From UBA4744 sp963717135 (lineage in GTDB: Bacteria > Actinomycetota > Acidimicrobiia > Spongiisociales > UBA4744), in NCBI GenBank assembly GCA_963717135.1, contig CAVQVN010000003.1, positions 1-64,000 on the forward strand: a stretch of 64,000 nucleotides of DNA, read 5' to 3'. The notes under the pieces are model-generated. The model saw only the letters and a program-made list of their open reading frames with translations, had not been told where the DNA came from and made no database searches. Of the stretch, positions 50,894 through 58,117 are shown one piece after another. The position numbers and the translations under genes were made by a program. Position 1 is the first letter of the stretch, and every line of letters starts with the position of its first letter.

Positions 50894-51531
50894 CCAGCCG
50901 CAAAAAGCCGCAGCAGAAGAGATCCAAAGTCCCGTTTTACGTCGGTGGCGGCATTCTGGCGCTGCTCCTGATCGCTTTTATCACCACCGGTTTGGGCGGT
51001 GACGACGACGGCAACGGCACCTCCACAGCCCAGGAATTCGCGGATGTGTCGGTCTCGGGGACCGCCCTCCCGGGCACCCCCGAACAGGGAGTCGCCGACA
51101 CCGCCGTCGGCATGGTCATGCCCGAGATTCGAGGACAGAATTTCGACGGAACCCCAGTGGCCATCACCAACGACGGCCGGGCTAAGGCAATCCTGCTTCT
51201 CGCCCATTGGTGACCGTTCTGCCAGTCCGAGGTCTCGGACTACACCCAGTACTTGGAAACCGACCAGTTCCCGGACAACATCGACATCTACTCGGTCTCG
51301 ACCAGCGTCGACCGGAGTCGAGATAATTACCCACCGTCTGCCTGGCTGGAGGGCGAGGGCTGGCCCTTCCCGACCCTCGTCGACGACACCTCGCAATCCG
51401 CCGCCCGGGCTTTTGGCTTGCGTTTCTTTCCCACGACGGTCTTCGTAAATTCCGATGGGATTGTGGTGTTGCGGATCACCGGAGCAATCGGTATCGATAA
51501 CCTGCTTTCGGTCTTCTCGCAGATGAGTTGA
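50890..51531 (+). CDS. Membrane-anchored thioredoxin-fold selenoprotein (UxxC), in-frame UGA
   Basis: One 213-residue protein read through TGA 51211 as selenocysteine 108. Before it: a basic N-terminus, a signal-anchor helix (about 15-35) and a TlpA/DsbA-type beta strand ending LLLAHW. Then U108-P-F-C111, and the same frame continues for 105 more residues with the rest of a thioredoxin fold, including cis-Pro P181 in RFFPTTVFV. Cys-containing relatives typically read AHWCPHC. The UGA is followed by a SECIS-like stem-loop and the window has tRNA-Sec. Start ATG 50890 overlaps the DsbB stop. Probable extracytoplasmic thiol oxidant or isomerase, reoxidised by DsbB. Automated callers will split it at 51213. 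Confidence 0.9.
51211..51241 (+). promoter_or_regulatory. Bacterial SECIS element after the Sec UGA
   Basis: Directly downstream of TGA 51211-51213 the sequence AGTCCGA (51224-51230), GGTC, TCGGACT (51235-51241) makes a perfect 7-bp stem. Reading the top pair as open gives the apical AGGTCT, the loop I know from the E. coli fdhF SECIS bound by SelB. The conserved G lies 18 nt after the UGA, within one base of fdhF. It lies inside the coding frame, as required in bacteria. Confidence 0.85.
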
Positions 51532-51590
51532 CCTACTCGGAGAGACCCGGCGGTACCGAGTAGCCTCGCCGATTGCACCCAGAGGAACCC

Positions 51591-51674
51591 ATGCGCATAG
51601 GAGTTCAACGACACCCACAGCACGCGGCCGTCGCCGAAACGTTGGCATGGCGTGATCGGCTGAACGCCGCCTAA
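51591..51674 (+). pseudogene. Remnant of an F420-dependent (LLM class) oxidoreductase gene
   Basis: A 27-codon frame with a GAGGAA RBS reads like the first part of luciferase-like F420-dependent oxidoreductases (they begin roughly MRIGVQLHPQHA). Here RIGVQRHPQHAAVAETL is followed by altered sequence and a stop. The rest of the gene is missing; the antiporter gene starts 15 nt later. It suggests a deletion that joined the antiporter to this leader. Confidence 0.6.
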
Positions 51675-51688
51675 CCGGGAGGTTCTCT

Positions 51689-52639
51689 GTGGTGTGGGCC
51701 ATTGCACTCTTGGTCGGAGGTCTGATTCTCCTGACTGCCGGAGCCGACCGCTTTGTGCTGGCCGCCGCCCGCCTCTCCCGCGTCTGGGGTCTCTCACCGA
51801 TCTTGATCGGAGCGCTGGTGGTCGGGATGGGTACGTCGGCACCGGAATTCCTGGTCAGCGTGGTGGCCGCGGCGGGAGGAGGACTCGACCTGGCGGTCGG
51901 CAACGTGATCGGCTCCAATGTCGCCAACCTCAGCCTGGTGCTCGGAGCCACGGCCCTGATCGCGCCCTTGGCCGGACACATCCGGACTCTGCGCCGGGAG
52001 GGCTTGTTGATGGTGGCCGCAGTTGCGTTGCTGGTCGGATTGACCTGGAACCGATCCCTGACCACGGTTGAGGGGGTCATCCTGATCGGAGCGATGCTGG
52101 TGGCCGCCGCTCTTCTGGTTCGGTGGGCCCGGCTGGATGTCGAGGACACCGCGACCGTCATCGCCGAGCTGGACGAAATGACCTACGACGCCGGTAGACC
52201 CAACCCTCGTTTCGAGATCATCGTGGGAATCATCGCCCTGATGGCGACACTGGGCGGAGCGGAGATGTTGGTGAGGGGAGCACAGACCATCGCCCGCGAG
52301 CTCGATCTCTCGGAGGGCTTCATCGGCCTGACGGTGGTGGCGTTGGGCACCAGTCTCCCGGAACTGGCCACCGCGCTGGCAGCAGCTCGCAGGCGAGAAC
52401 ATGATCTGGTGGTCGGCAATCTGCTGGGCTCAAACCTGTTCAATTCGCTGGCAGTCGCCGGCGGCGCGGCGGTCGTGGGCGGCGGAGTACTGACCGCCGA
52501 GTTCAGCACCGGGTTGCTGTTCATGCTGGGAGTGGCCGCGTTCGCCGGGATACTCACCGCCACCGGCAACAAGCTCGTCCGGTGGGAGGGATTCGCCCTC
52601 GTGGCCGTATATCTGGCCTTCGTGGTGGCGGCTTTCTAG
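51689..52639 (+). CDS. Sodium/calcium exchanger family antiporter (YrbG/CaxA-like)
   Basis: A 316-residue membrane protein of the CaCA family. It has two inverted halves of five helices. The alpha-1 repeat reads GADRFVLAAARLSR, then GMGTSAPEFLVSVVAA and AVGNVIGSNVANL; the alpha-2 repeat reads VALGTSLPELATALAAARR and VVGNLLGSNLFNSL. The GTS-PE and GNxxGSN motifs are those of ion-binding sites. Start GTG 51689 with GGGAGG upstream. It would extrude Ca2+ or another cation in exchange for Na+ or H+. Confidence 0.92.
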   Translation: MVWAIALLVGGLILLTAGADRFVLAAARLSRVWGLSPILIGALVVGMGTSAPEFLVSVVAAAGGGLDLAVGNVIGSNVANLSLVLGATALIAPLAGHIRTLRREGLLMVAAVALLVGLTWNRSLTTVEGVILIGAMLVAAALLVRWARLDVEDTATVIAELDEMTYDAGRPNPRFEIIVGIIALMATLGGAEMLVRGAQTIARELDLSEGFIGLTVVALGTSLPELATALAAARRREHDLVVGNLLGSNLFNSLAVAGGAAVVGGGVLTAEFSTGLLFMLGVAAFAGILTATGNKLVRWEGFALVAVYLAFVVAAF

Positions 52640-53700
52640 CCGAGTCCGGGCATCCGATCCCGATCCCGCCACTGGGCGGCTCGTGACTCGGCGAGAATAT
52701 CCTTGAATACCCGCTCCACGTAGGCCGGATCGAGCCCTTGCAGAACGGCTTCCTCCCGGATGACGGCCAGCAACTCTTCCTCCCTTTCGGGGATCTGGAC
52801 CGGCAACCCCCGGGTTGCTTTGACTCGTCCGATGGCCAGCGACAGCTGGCGGCGGCGAGCGAACAACCGGACGATCTCCCGGTCGACAATGTCGATGGCA
52901 TGCCGCATTCGAGAAACACCCAGCGCGTCCATCAACGCTCCAAACCCTGGGCCATCGAGCTGTTGGAGTTGATCGGACAACGCCTCGTCCGGAGAGTGGT
53001 GAACCTCAACCGCCAGGCCGTCGGCACCAACCCCCTGAGCGGCCAGGGCCAGGGGAGTCACCAGGCTTCGATGACCGGCAGCATGGGAGGGATCGACAAT
53101 CACGGGAAGGTGCGATCTTGCTTTGACGACCGGCACGGCACTGATGTCCAGGGTGTTCTGGGTGCTGTGCTCGAAGGTGCGAATCCCCCGCTCACACATC
53201 ACGACCTGGTCGTTGCCTTCGGCGAGGAGGTACTCGGCCGACCACAGCCACTCGTCGATCGTGGCAGACGGACCCCGGTTGAGAAGCACCGGCCGGCCGG
53301 CCCGGCCGACGGCCCGCAGCAACTCATAGTTCTGCATGTTGGCGGGGCCGATCTCGAGCATGTCGACGTGCCCGGCGGCCGGACCAACGTCGGCGTCTTC
53401 TGAGACCTCGGTGAGGGTGGGGAGACCGACCGACTTGCCGGCCTTCTCCAGCAAACCCAATCCGGTCCTCCCCATCCCGGAAAAAGCGTAGGGAGAGGCC
53501 GGTGACCGGAAGGTGCCGCCTCGAAGCAGGGAAGCCCCCCGCTCGGCGACGATCTCTGCGGCGGCCATGACCTGGGATTCGGATTCGACACTGGCCGGTC
53601 CGGCAATTACCGGAAACGGATCACGACCAAAGCGGACCCCCCGGACGTCGACGATCGTGTTCGTCCCTTCGGGTCTCCGATGTGCTTTTCGTTCGGTCAT
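52636..53700 (-). CDS. DAHP synthase-like domain fused to chorismate mutase; DAHPS active site degenerate
   Basis: A 354-residue fusion. Residues 28-250 follow the type I-beta DAHP synthase fold (B. subtilis AroA-like), but expected GPCAVES is GPASVES (A36 for Cys), KPRTSPY is RSPASPY (65-71), GARNMQN is GPANMQN (A120), LLKRG is LLNRG (N141), and TRNTLD is TQNTLD (Q181). PSH (H206), EVH and LSD are kept. Most PEP ligands and the metal Cys are thus lost. Residues about 262-345 are an AroQ chorismate mutase with R266, the RRR segment, K294, R306 and Q343, so that activity looks possible. Start ATG 53700 after GAGGAG. Preceded by a Tyr/Phe leader attenuator. Confidence 0.85.
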   Translation of the reverse strand: MTERKAHRRPEGTNTIVDVRGVRFGRDPFPVIAGPASVESESQVMAAAEIVAERGASLLRGGTFRSPASPYAFSGMGRTGLGLLEKAGKSVGLPTLTEVSEDADVGPAAGHVDMLEIGPANMQNYELLRAVGRAGRPVLLNRGPSATIDEWLWSAEYLLAEGNDQVVMCERGIRTFEHSTQNTLDISAVPVVKARSHLPVIVDPSHAAGHRSLVTPLALAAQGVGADGLAVEVHHSPDEALSDQLQQLDGPGFGALMDALGVSRMRHAIDIVDREIVRLFARRRQLSLAIGRVKATRGLPVQIPEREEELLAVIREEAVLQGLDPAYVERVFKDILAESRAAQWRDRDRMPGLG

Positions 53701-53741
53701 GTGATTGCTCCTCGGTGGTGGAACAGGTCCGGGAAACAAAT

Positions 53742-53766
53742 AACCCGGAGCCCTGGCTCCGGGTTT
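53742..53766 (-). terminator. Attenuator terminator upstream of the chorismate mutase fusion
   Basis: On the minus strand a 10-bp stem (AACCCGGAGC and GCTCCGGGTT, loop CAGG) is followed by ATTTGTTT, a U-rich tract. It stands between the leader peptide and the start at 53700, so it would end transcription before the gene. Its 5' arm can instead pair with CCGGGT at about 53811-53816 to form an antiterminator. Confidence 0.75.
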
Positions 53767-53791
53767 CAGAATCGTGCTGGTGCTTTTTCGT

Positions 53792-53863
53792 CTAGATGCG
53801 CGTTCCTTCCACCCGGGCTGCGGGCCCGATAAATGCGAAGTCGGCGTAATAGACGTGCTGCAT
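53792..53863 (-). CDS. Leader peptide with Tyr-Tyr and Phe codons
   Basis: A 23-codon frame beginning MQHVYYADFAF, with UAU-UAC (53851-53846), UUC (53839) and UUU (53833) just before a possible pause hairpin CGGGC/GCCCG (53828-53814). It ends at TAG 53792, 26 nt before the terminator stem. Location, length and aromatic-codon cluster fit an attenuation leader for an aromatic amino acid gene. The RBS is weak, and a longer in-frame version exists upstream, so the exact start is uncertain. Confidence 0.65.
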   Translation of the reverse strand: MQHVYYADFAFIGPAARVEGTRI

Positions 53864-53984
53864 GTGCCGCGCAACGCTAGCCCACGCGCACTCAGATGAC
53901 AAGAGTTGAGACGCAGGCGACTCGGAGTTCACAACCAGCCTCAAACTCCAGATCGGCTTGATGCTTGATGCTTGATGCTCTTTA

Positions 53985-55037
53985 TCACCCCTCCGCCAGT
54001 TCCAGCGCGGCGGCCGACAGCCGCTCGACGCGGGTCCCGAAGTCGGAAAACCGCTCATCGGACGTTTGGCCGGCCACATACCGGGCGTATATCTGTTCGA
54101 CGATCACGGCGATCTTGAAGAACGCAAACACCTCGTACCAGCGGAGCCCGGACAGATCGAACCCGGTCCCGGCCCGGTACCGGTCGACCAGTCCGGCCCG
54201 GGTTAGGAACCCCCCGTGCAAAAGCGGGTTGTTCATGAAGATCCGGAAAGGCAGGTCGGTCGGTTGGGACCAGTAGGCCAGGGTGGTGCCGAGATCAATC
54301 AAAGGATCCCCCAGCGTTGCCATGTCCCAATCGAAAATCGCGACCAGGTTTCCAGTTTCGTCGACCATCGCGTTATCCAGCTTGTAATCGTTGTGCAAAA
54401 GCGAAGCTGCCTGAGGGGCCGGCACCCGGTCGGCCAGCCAAACAGCCAGCCGGTCCATCGCCTCGACCTCGCGAGTCTTGGAGCGTTCCCAGCGCCCTGC
54501 CCAACCCCGCACCTGCCGCTCGGCAAAACCTCCGGGGCGTCCAAGATTGAGCAATCCGATCGCTGCGAAATCCACCTGGTGCAGAGCCACCAGAGTGTCG
54601 ATGAATTGTTCGCTGATTCGCCGTCTGATTTCCGTTGAGTCGGGCAGGCCGGCGGGCCAGCGGTTTCGGATGACGAAACCACGCCGGCGCTCCATTACGA
54701 AGAAGGGCCGGCCCAGCACTGTCTCGTTCTTGCAAAGGTGGAAGACAGCCGGGACCTGGGGCAGCACTTTGGAAAGAGCATGGAGAACCGTGAATTCGCG
54801 CACCATATCGTGACTCTTGGGGGCGACGGGTCCCAGGGGCGGGCGGCGCAGAACATATTCCTGATCACCCACCCGGACGAGATAGGTCAGATTGGCGTGA
54901 CCACCGGGGAATTGTTCGAACTCAATCGGCTCACTACCGGCGAACTCCGCGACACTCTGCCGCAGGTAGGTAGTGAGCTTGCGCTCATCGAATTGTTCTT
55001 CGGACCGGATGGGGGCGGTGTCGCGAGGGGCGGCCAT
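53985..55037 (-). CDS. Aminoglycoside phosphotransferase-like protein (APH/ACAD-associated family)
   Basis: A 350-residue kinase-like protein. N-lobe: GGHANLTYLVRVGDQEYVLRRPP (ATP-binding loop and Lys/Arg strand); catalytic loop SLLHNDYKLDNAMVD (HNDYKxDN); metal loop VAIFDWDMATLGDPLIDLG. This exact pattern is the family found with acyl-CoA dehydrogenases in actinobacteria, where it may phosphorylate a hydroxy-acid or similar. No acyl-CoA dehydrogenase is next to it here. Start ATG 55037. Confidence 0.85.
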   Translation of the reverse strand: MAAPRDTAPIRSEEQFDERKLTTYLRQSVAEFAGSEPIEFEQFPGGHANLTYLVRVGDQEYVLRRPPLGPVAPKSHDMVREFTVLHALSKVLPQVPAVFHLCKNETVLGRPFFVMERRRGFVIRNRWPAGLPDSTEIRRRISEQFIDTLVALHQVDFAAIGLLNLGRPGGFAERQVRGWAGRWERSKTREVEAMDRLAVWLADRVPAPQAASLLHNDYKLDNAMVDETGNLVAIFDWDMATLGDPLIDLGTTLAYWSQPTDLPFRIFMNNPLLHGGFLTRAGLVDRYRAGTGFDLSGLRWYEVFAFFKIAVIVEQIYARYVAGQTSDERFSDFGTRVERLSAAALELAEG

Positions 55038-55200
55038 AGCATCGATTCTACGTCCGGACGGTCACCGTTACCGGGCCGGTCGCGACTTTCGCTGAACGAT
55101 GACCCCGGAGAGGATCCGCAAGGTGGGAGCAGGCGGACTTGGTCGAAACGGAAAGAGGACGAGTTCTTCGTTTCTCGTTCGCCGGGCTATCCGATCAGCC

Positions 55201-56055
55201 CTACCGGCCCGCCGAATTCCGGTTCAGGAACGCCACAACGTCATCGAAGTACGGCTCGAATGCTTCCAATGAGGCGTGTTCTCCGCCCGGCACAATCAGG
55301 ACCTGCCCGGTGGAGGCGTTTTCAAACAACCGAAACGCGTCTTCGACGGGGATCACCCGGTCGGCGTCACCGTGCACGATCAGGATCGGACACTCGACGT
55401 CCCCAATCCGGTGCAGCGGGGCGATCTCATCAAAACGATGCCCGATGATCTGCTCGATCGGCCACAAGATCGCCCCCGATACCCGGCCGGGCAGCCGATT
55501 CATCCGAAGCTGGTTGACCATCATCTCCCGCGGGTGGGCAAACGCAGATATTGAAACGACGGCGAAGATCTCCGGATCGCGAGAGGCAGCCAGAATGGCA
55601 GCTCCGGCTCCCACCGAGTGACCGGCCACCGCGGTGGAGGTGACGTCGTCGCGTTCCCGCAGCCAGGCCAGCCCCACTTCGAGGTCTTCGGCAAACCGGG
55701 GCAGCGATGAGAAGTCGTCGTGTTCGCTGAGCCCGTGATTGCGGGCGTCGAGAAACAGGGCGTGGTACCCGCCCCGATGAAGGTGCGGGGCGATGGGCAG
55801 CAGCAACGATCCGTTGGCGCCCCACCCGTGCAGGACCACTATCGCCGGGGCCGGGAAATCCCCGGCCGGAACGAACCAGGCGTGGAGCCTGGTCTGGTTG
55901 ACCGATTCAAGCCAAATCTGCTCGCCGGGCAGCCCGAGGTCGTGCGGGGTCCGGGAGGCGTCCCTTTGGGGCGGCGCGAACGTTTTCTTCAGCAGGGCCG
56001 GAGCGGCGTAGACGGCCCCGGCTGCCAGCGCCGCCTTCCCTATGAATCTGAACAT
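55201..56055 (-). CDS. Alpha/beta hydrolase with N-terminal hydrophobic segment
   Basis: A 284-residue hydrolase. FRFIGKAALAAGAVYAAPALL at the N-terminus looks like a membrane or export segment. The fold shows IVVLHGWGANGSLLLP (oxyanion), VAGHSVGAGAAIL (nucleophile Ser elbow), VHGDADRVIPVEDA (Asp) and PGGEHAS (His). This is the dienelactone-hydrolase/lysophospholipase-like type; substrate unknown. ATG 56055 is preferred over 56082, which lacks support. Divergent from the epimerase at 56154. Confidence 0.82.
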   Translation of the reverse strand: MFRFIGKAALAAGAVYAAPALLKKTFAPPQRDASRTPHDLGLPGEQIWLESVNQTRLHAWFVPAGDFPAPAIVVLHGWGANGSLLLPIAPHLHRGGYHALFLDARNHGLSEHDDFSSLPRFAEDLEVGLAWLRERDDVTSTAVAGHSVGAGAAILAASRDPEIFAVVSISAFAHPREMMVNQLRMNRLPGRVSGAILWPIEQIIGHRFDEIAPLHRIGDVECPILIVHGDADRVIPVEDAFRLFENASTGQVLIVPGGEHASLEAFEPYFDDVVAFLNRNSAGR

Positions 56056-56153
56056 GGCTGCACCATGGTACGCAGACCACATCGCAATCCCTCCGAATAG
56101 CTATGCACGCGCCTCGGTACTACGTTTCGGTTGAGGACCAACCAGGAGCACCC

Positions 56154-56987
56154 ATGAAGAAAGTCGTGGTAACCGGCGGCAGCGGGAAAGCCGGAAGAGC
56201 AGTTGTCACAGAGCTGAACAAGCATGGTTATAAGACCCTCAATGTCGACCAGACCATCCCACCAGCGTCCTGGGGATGGGCACTGAGCGCCGACCTCACC
56301 GATCTGGGCCAGACCTATGAAGCGCTGCAGGGTGCCGACGCGGTGGTGCACCTGGCCGCCATCCCGGCCCCGGAGATGAGACCCGAGCAGGAGACGTTCC
56401 GCAACAACATCCTCAGCACCTACAACGTGTTTTCGGCGGCCGCCGACCTCAAGCTGGAGAAGGTGGTGTGGGCCTCCAGTGAGACCGTGCTGGGTTTGCC
56501 GTTTGAAAACGAGTTGCCCGACTACGCCCCGATCGACGAGCAACAGACTCCTTACCCGGAGTCGAGCTACGCCCTCTCCAAGCTGCTCGGCGAACAGATG
56601 GCTGCCCAGTTCAACCGTCGGTTCGGTCTGCCGTTCGCCGGGTTGCGGATCTCCAACATCATGGAACCCGACGAGTACGCCAAGTTCCCCACCTTCTGGG
56701 ACGACCCGACCATCCGCAAGTGGAACCTGTGGGGTTATGTCGACGCCCGCGACGTTGCCCAGGCCGTCCGTCTGGCGCTGGAACTCGACGTCCCCGGCTC
56801 GGAGCAGTACATCGTCGCCGCAGCCGACACCGTCATGGACCGTTCCAGCAAAGGCCTGATGGAGGAGGTCTACCCAACCGTCGAGATTCGCCGCGACCTC
56901 GGCGAGTTCGAGACCCTTCTGTCGATCGACAAAGCCCGGGAGATCCTCGGCTACGAACCCGATTACTCCTGGCGTGACCATCTCTGA
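56154..56987 (+). CDS. NAD-dependent epimerase/dehydratase
   Basis: A 277-residue extended SDR: KVVVTGGSGKAGRAVV at the N-terminus, VHLAAIPAPEM, ASSETVLGLPF, and YxxxK in SSYALSKLLGEQ, followed by RISNIMEPDEY. Start ATG 56154 with AGGAGC 6 nt upstream; the longer frame from 56103 adds an unlikely segment. Substrate unknown. Its stop is followed directly by the second copy of the 39-bp palindrome, probably its terminator. Confidence 0.83.
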   Translation: MKKVVVTGGSGKAGRAVVTELNKHGYKTLNVDQTIPPASWGWALSADLTDLGQTYEALQGADAVVHLAAIPAPEMRPEQETFRNNILSTYNVFSAAADLKLEKVVWASSETVLGLPFENELPDYAPIDEQQTPYPESSYALSKLLGEQMAAQFNRRFGLPFAGLRISNIMEPDEYAKFPTFWDDPTIRKWNLWGYVDARDVAQAVRLALELDVPGSEQYIVAAADTVMDRSSKGLMEEVYPTVEIRRDLGEFETLLSIDKAREILGYEPDYSWRDHL

Positions 56988-56989
56988 TC

Positions 56990-57028
56990 CCCCCTCCCGC
57001 CGGCGGGAGGGGGCCAGGGGGAGGGTGG
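56990..57028. repeat. 39-bp GC-rich repeat, copy 2
   Basis: The same 24-bp perfect palindrome and 15-nt tail as at 43712, with CC instead of TT. Begins 2 nt after the epimerase stop codon, as a terminator would. Confidence 0.7.
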
Positions 57029-57036
57029 AAAGAGAG

Positions 57037-57187
57037 TTGTCAGTCGTCAGTCGTCAGCAAAGGTGTTTCGGGATAGTTCCCCCGGCAGGGGGGAAAGTAC
57101 CGCAGCGGCGGAGCCGCTGGGGTAGGGGGGTCCTGGGGTAGGTGTTGACTATCAAAACCCGAAACCTGCAACCTGCAACCTGAAACC
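57037..57187. repeat. Short direct-repeat tracts in the gap before the ABC genes
   Basis: GTCAGTC/GTCAGTC-type 7-mers (57040-57056), a GGGGTAGG pair (57119-57142) and CCTGCAA/CCTGCAA/CCTGAAA 7-mers (57161-57187). All noncoding and similar in style to the tract at 43631. Confidence 0.5.
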
Positions 57188-57208
57188 TCTTCACTACCAT
57201 CTCGCCCC

Positions 57209-58117
57209 GTGCCACCTGCCATCACCATCGAGCGTCTCGAGAAGCGCTACGGCGAGTTGACCGCCGTCGACGGGGTCTCACTCGAGGTGGCCCGGGGGGA
57301 GACCTACGCCCTGCTCGGACCCAACGGGGCGGGCAAGACCACCACCGTGGAGATCCTCGAAGGTCTGCGCCGACCGACCGGCGGGACCGTCTCGGTGCTG
57401 GGCCTCGATCCGTCTACCGACCGCCAATCCCTCCAACCGCAGATCGGGGTGATGCTCCAGGAGGGCGGCGCCTATCCGGGCGCCCGGGCCAAAGAGATCC
57501 TCACTCTGCTGGCCGCCTTCTTCGAGGATCCCCGCTCCCCCGACGAACTGCTGTCACTCGTCGGCCTGCAGGATCAGTCCCGCACCCTCTACCGCCGTCT
57601 CTCCGGCGGTGAGAAGCAACGCCTTTCTCTGGCCATGGCTTTGGTCGGCCGACCGCAATTGGTCTTTCTCGACGAACCGACCGCCGGGCTCGATCCGGGC
57701 GGGCGTCGCGCCACGTGGCAAACCATTGAACGGCTCAAAGACGACCAAGTCACGATCCTGCTCACCACCCACTTCATGGACGAAGCCGAGCATCTGGCCG
57801 ACCGGGTGGGGATCATCCACCGGGGCCGCCTGGTCGCCGAGGGCCCCCCCGCCGACCTGGTGCACGGTACCGGCGGATTGTCTTTCCTGGCCGCTTCGGG
57901 GCTCCCCGTCGAACAGCTTTCACAACTCCTCGGAGCACCCGTCCGCCAAGCCGGTCCGGGCCGCTATGTGGCCGACCTGTCCGATCCCACCCCGGTCCAG
58001 GTGGCCGCCCTGACCGCCTGGCTGGCCGAGCACAACATCCTCCTGCGCGAACTCCGCCTCGGGGCGGCCGGCCTCGAGGAGATCTTCCTCGCCCTCACCG
58101 AGGAGGAGGAGTCGTGA
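57209..58117 (+). CDS. ABC transporter ATP-binding protein
   Basis: A 302-residue ABC ATPase of the DrrA/NodI type. Walker A GPNGAGKTTTVE, Q-loop MLQEGGAYPG, signature YRRLSGGEKQRLSLAMAL, Walker B LVFLDEPTAGLDPGGRR and the H-loop TTHFMDEAEHL are complete. The C-terminal accessory domain follows. GTG 57209 is the start. It overlaps the permease gene by 4 nt (GTGA). Confidence 0.92.
   Translation: MPPAITIERLEKRYGELTAVDGVSLEVARGETYALLGPNGAGKTTTVEILEGLRRPTGGTVSVLGLDPSTDRQSLQPQIGVMLQEGGAYPGARAKEILTLLAAFFEDPRSPDELLSLVGLQDQSRTLYRRLSGGEKQRLSLAMALVGRPQLVFLDEPTAGLDPGGRRATWQTIERLKDDQVTILLTTHFMDEAEHLADRVGIIHRGRLVAEGPPADLVHGTGGLSFLAASGLPVEQLSQLLGAPVRQAGPGRYVADLSDPTPVQVAALTAWLAEHNILLRELRLGAAGLEEIFLALTEEEES

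Noticed and set aside
51211..51213. Nonsense mutation or sequencing error making a pseudogene
   Set aside because: The stop falls exactly on the redox-active position, the Cys partner is intact, the frame is maintained for 105 codons, and a SECIS and tRNA-Sec are present.
51253..51531. Separate short gene downstream of the TGA
   Set aside because: It is in the same frame as the upstream part and completes the thioredoxin fold; ATG 51253 has no RBS. A single Sec-containing gene explains it better.
53792..54079. 95-residue minus-strand gene covering the leader peptide
   Set aside because: Its upstream part overlaps the end of the phosphotransferase gene and has no coding character; only the last 23 codons fit a leader peptide.
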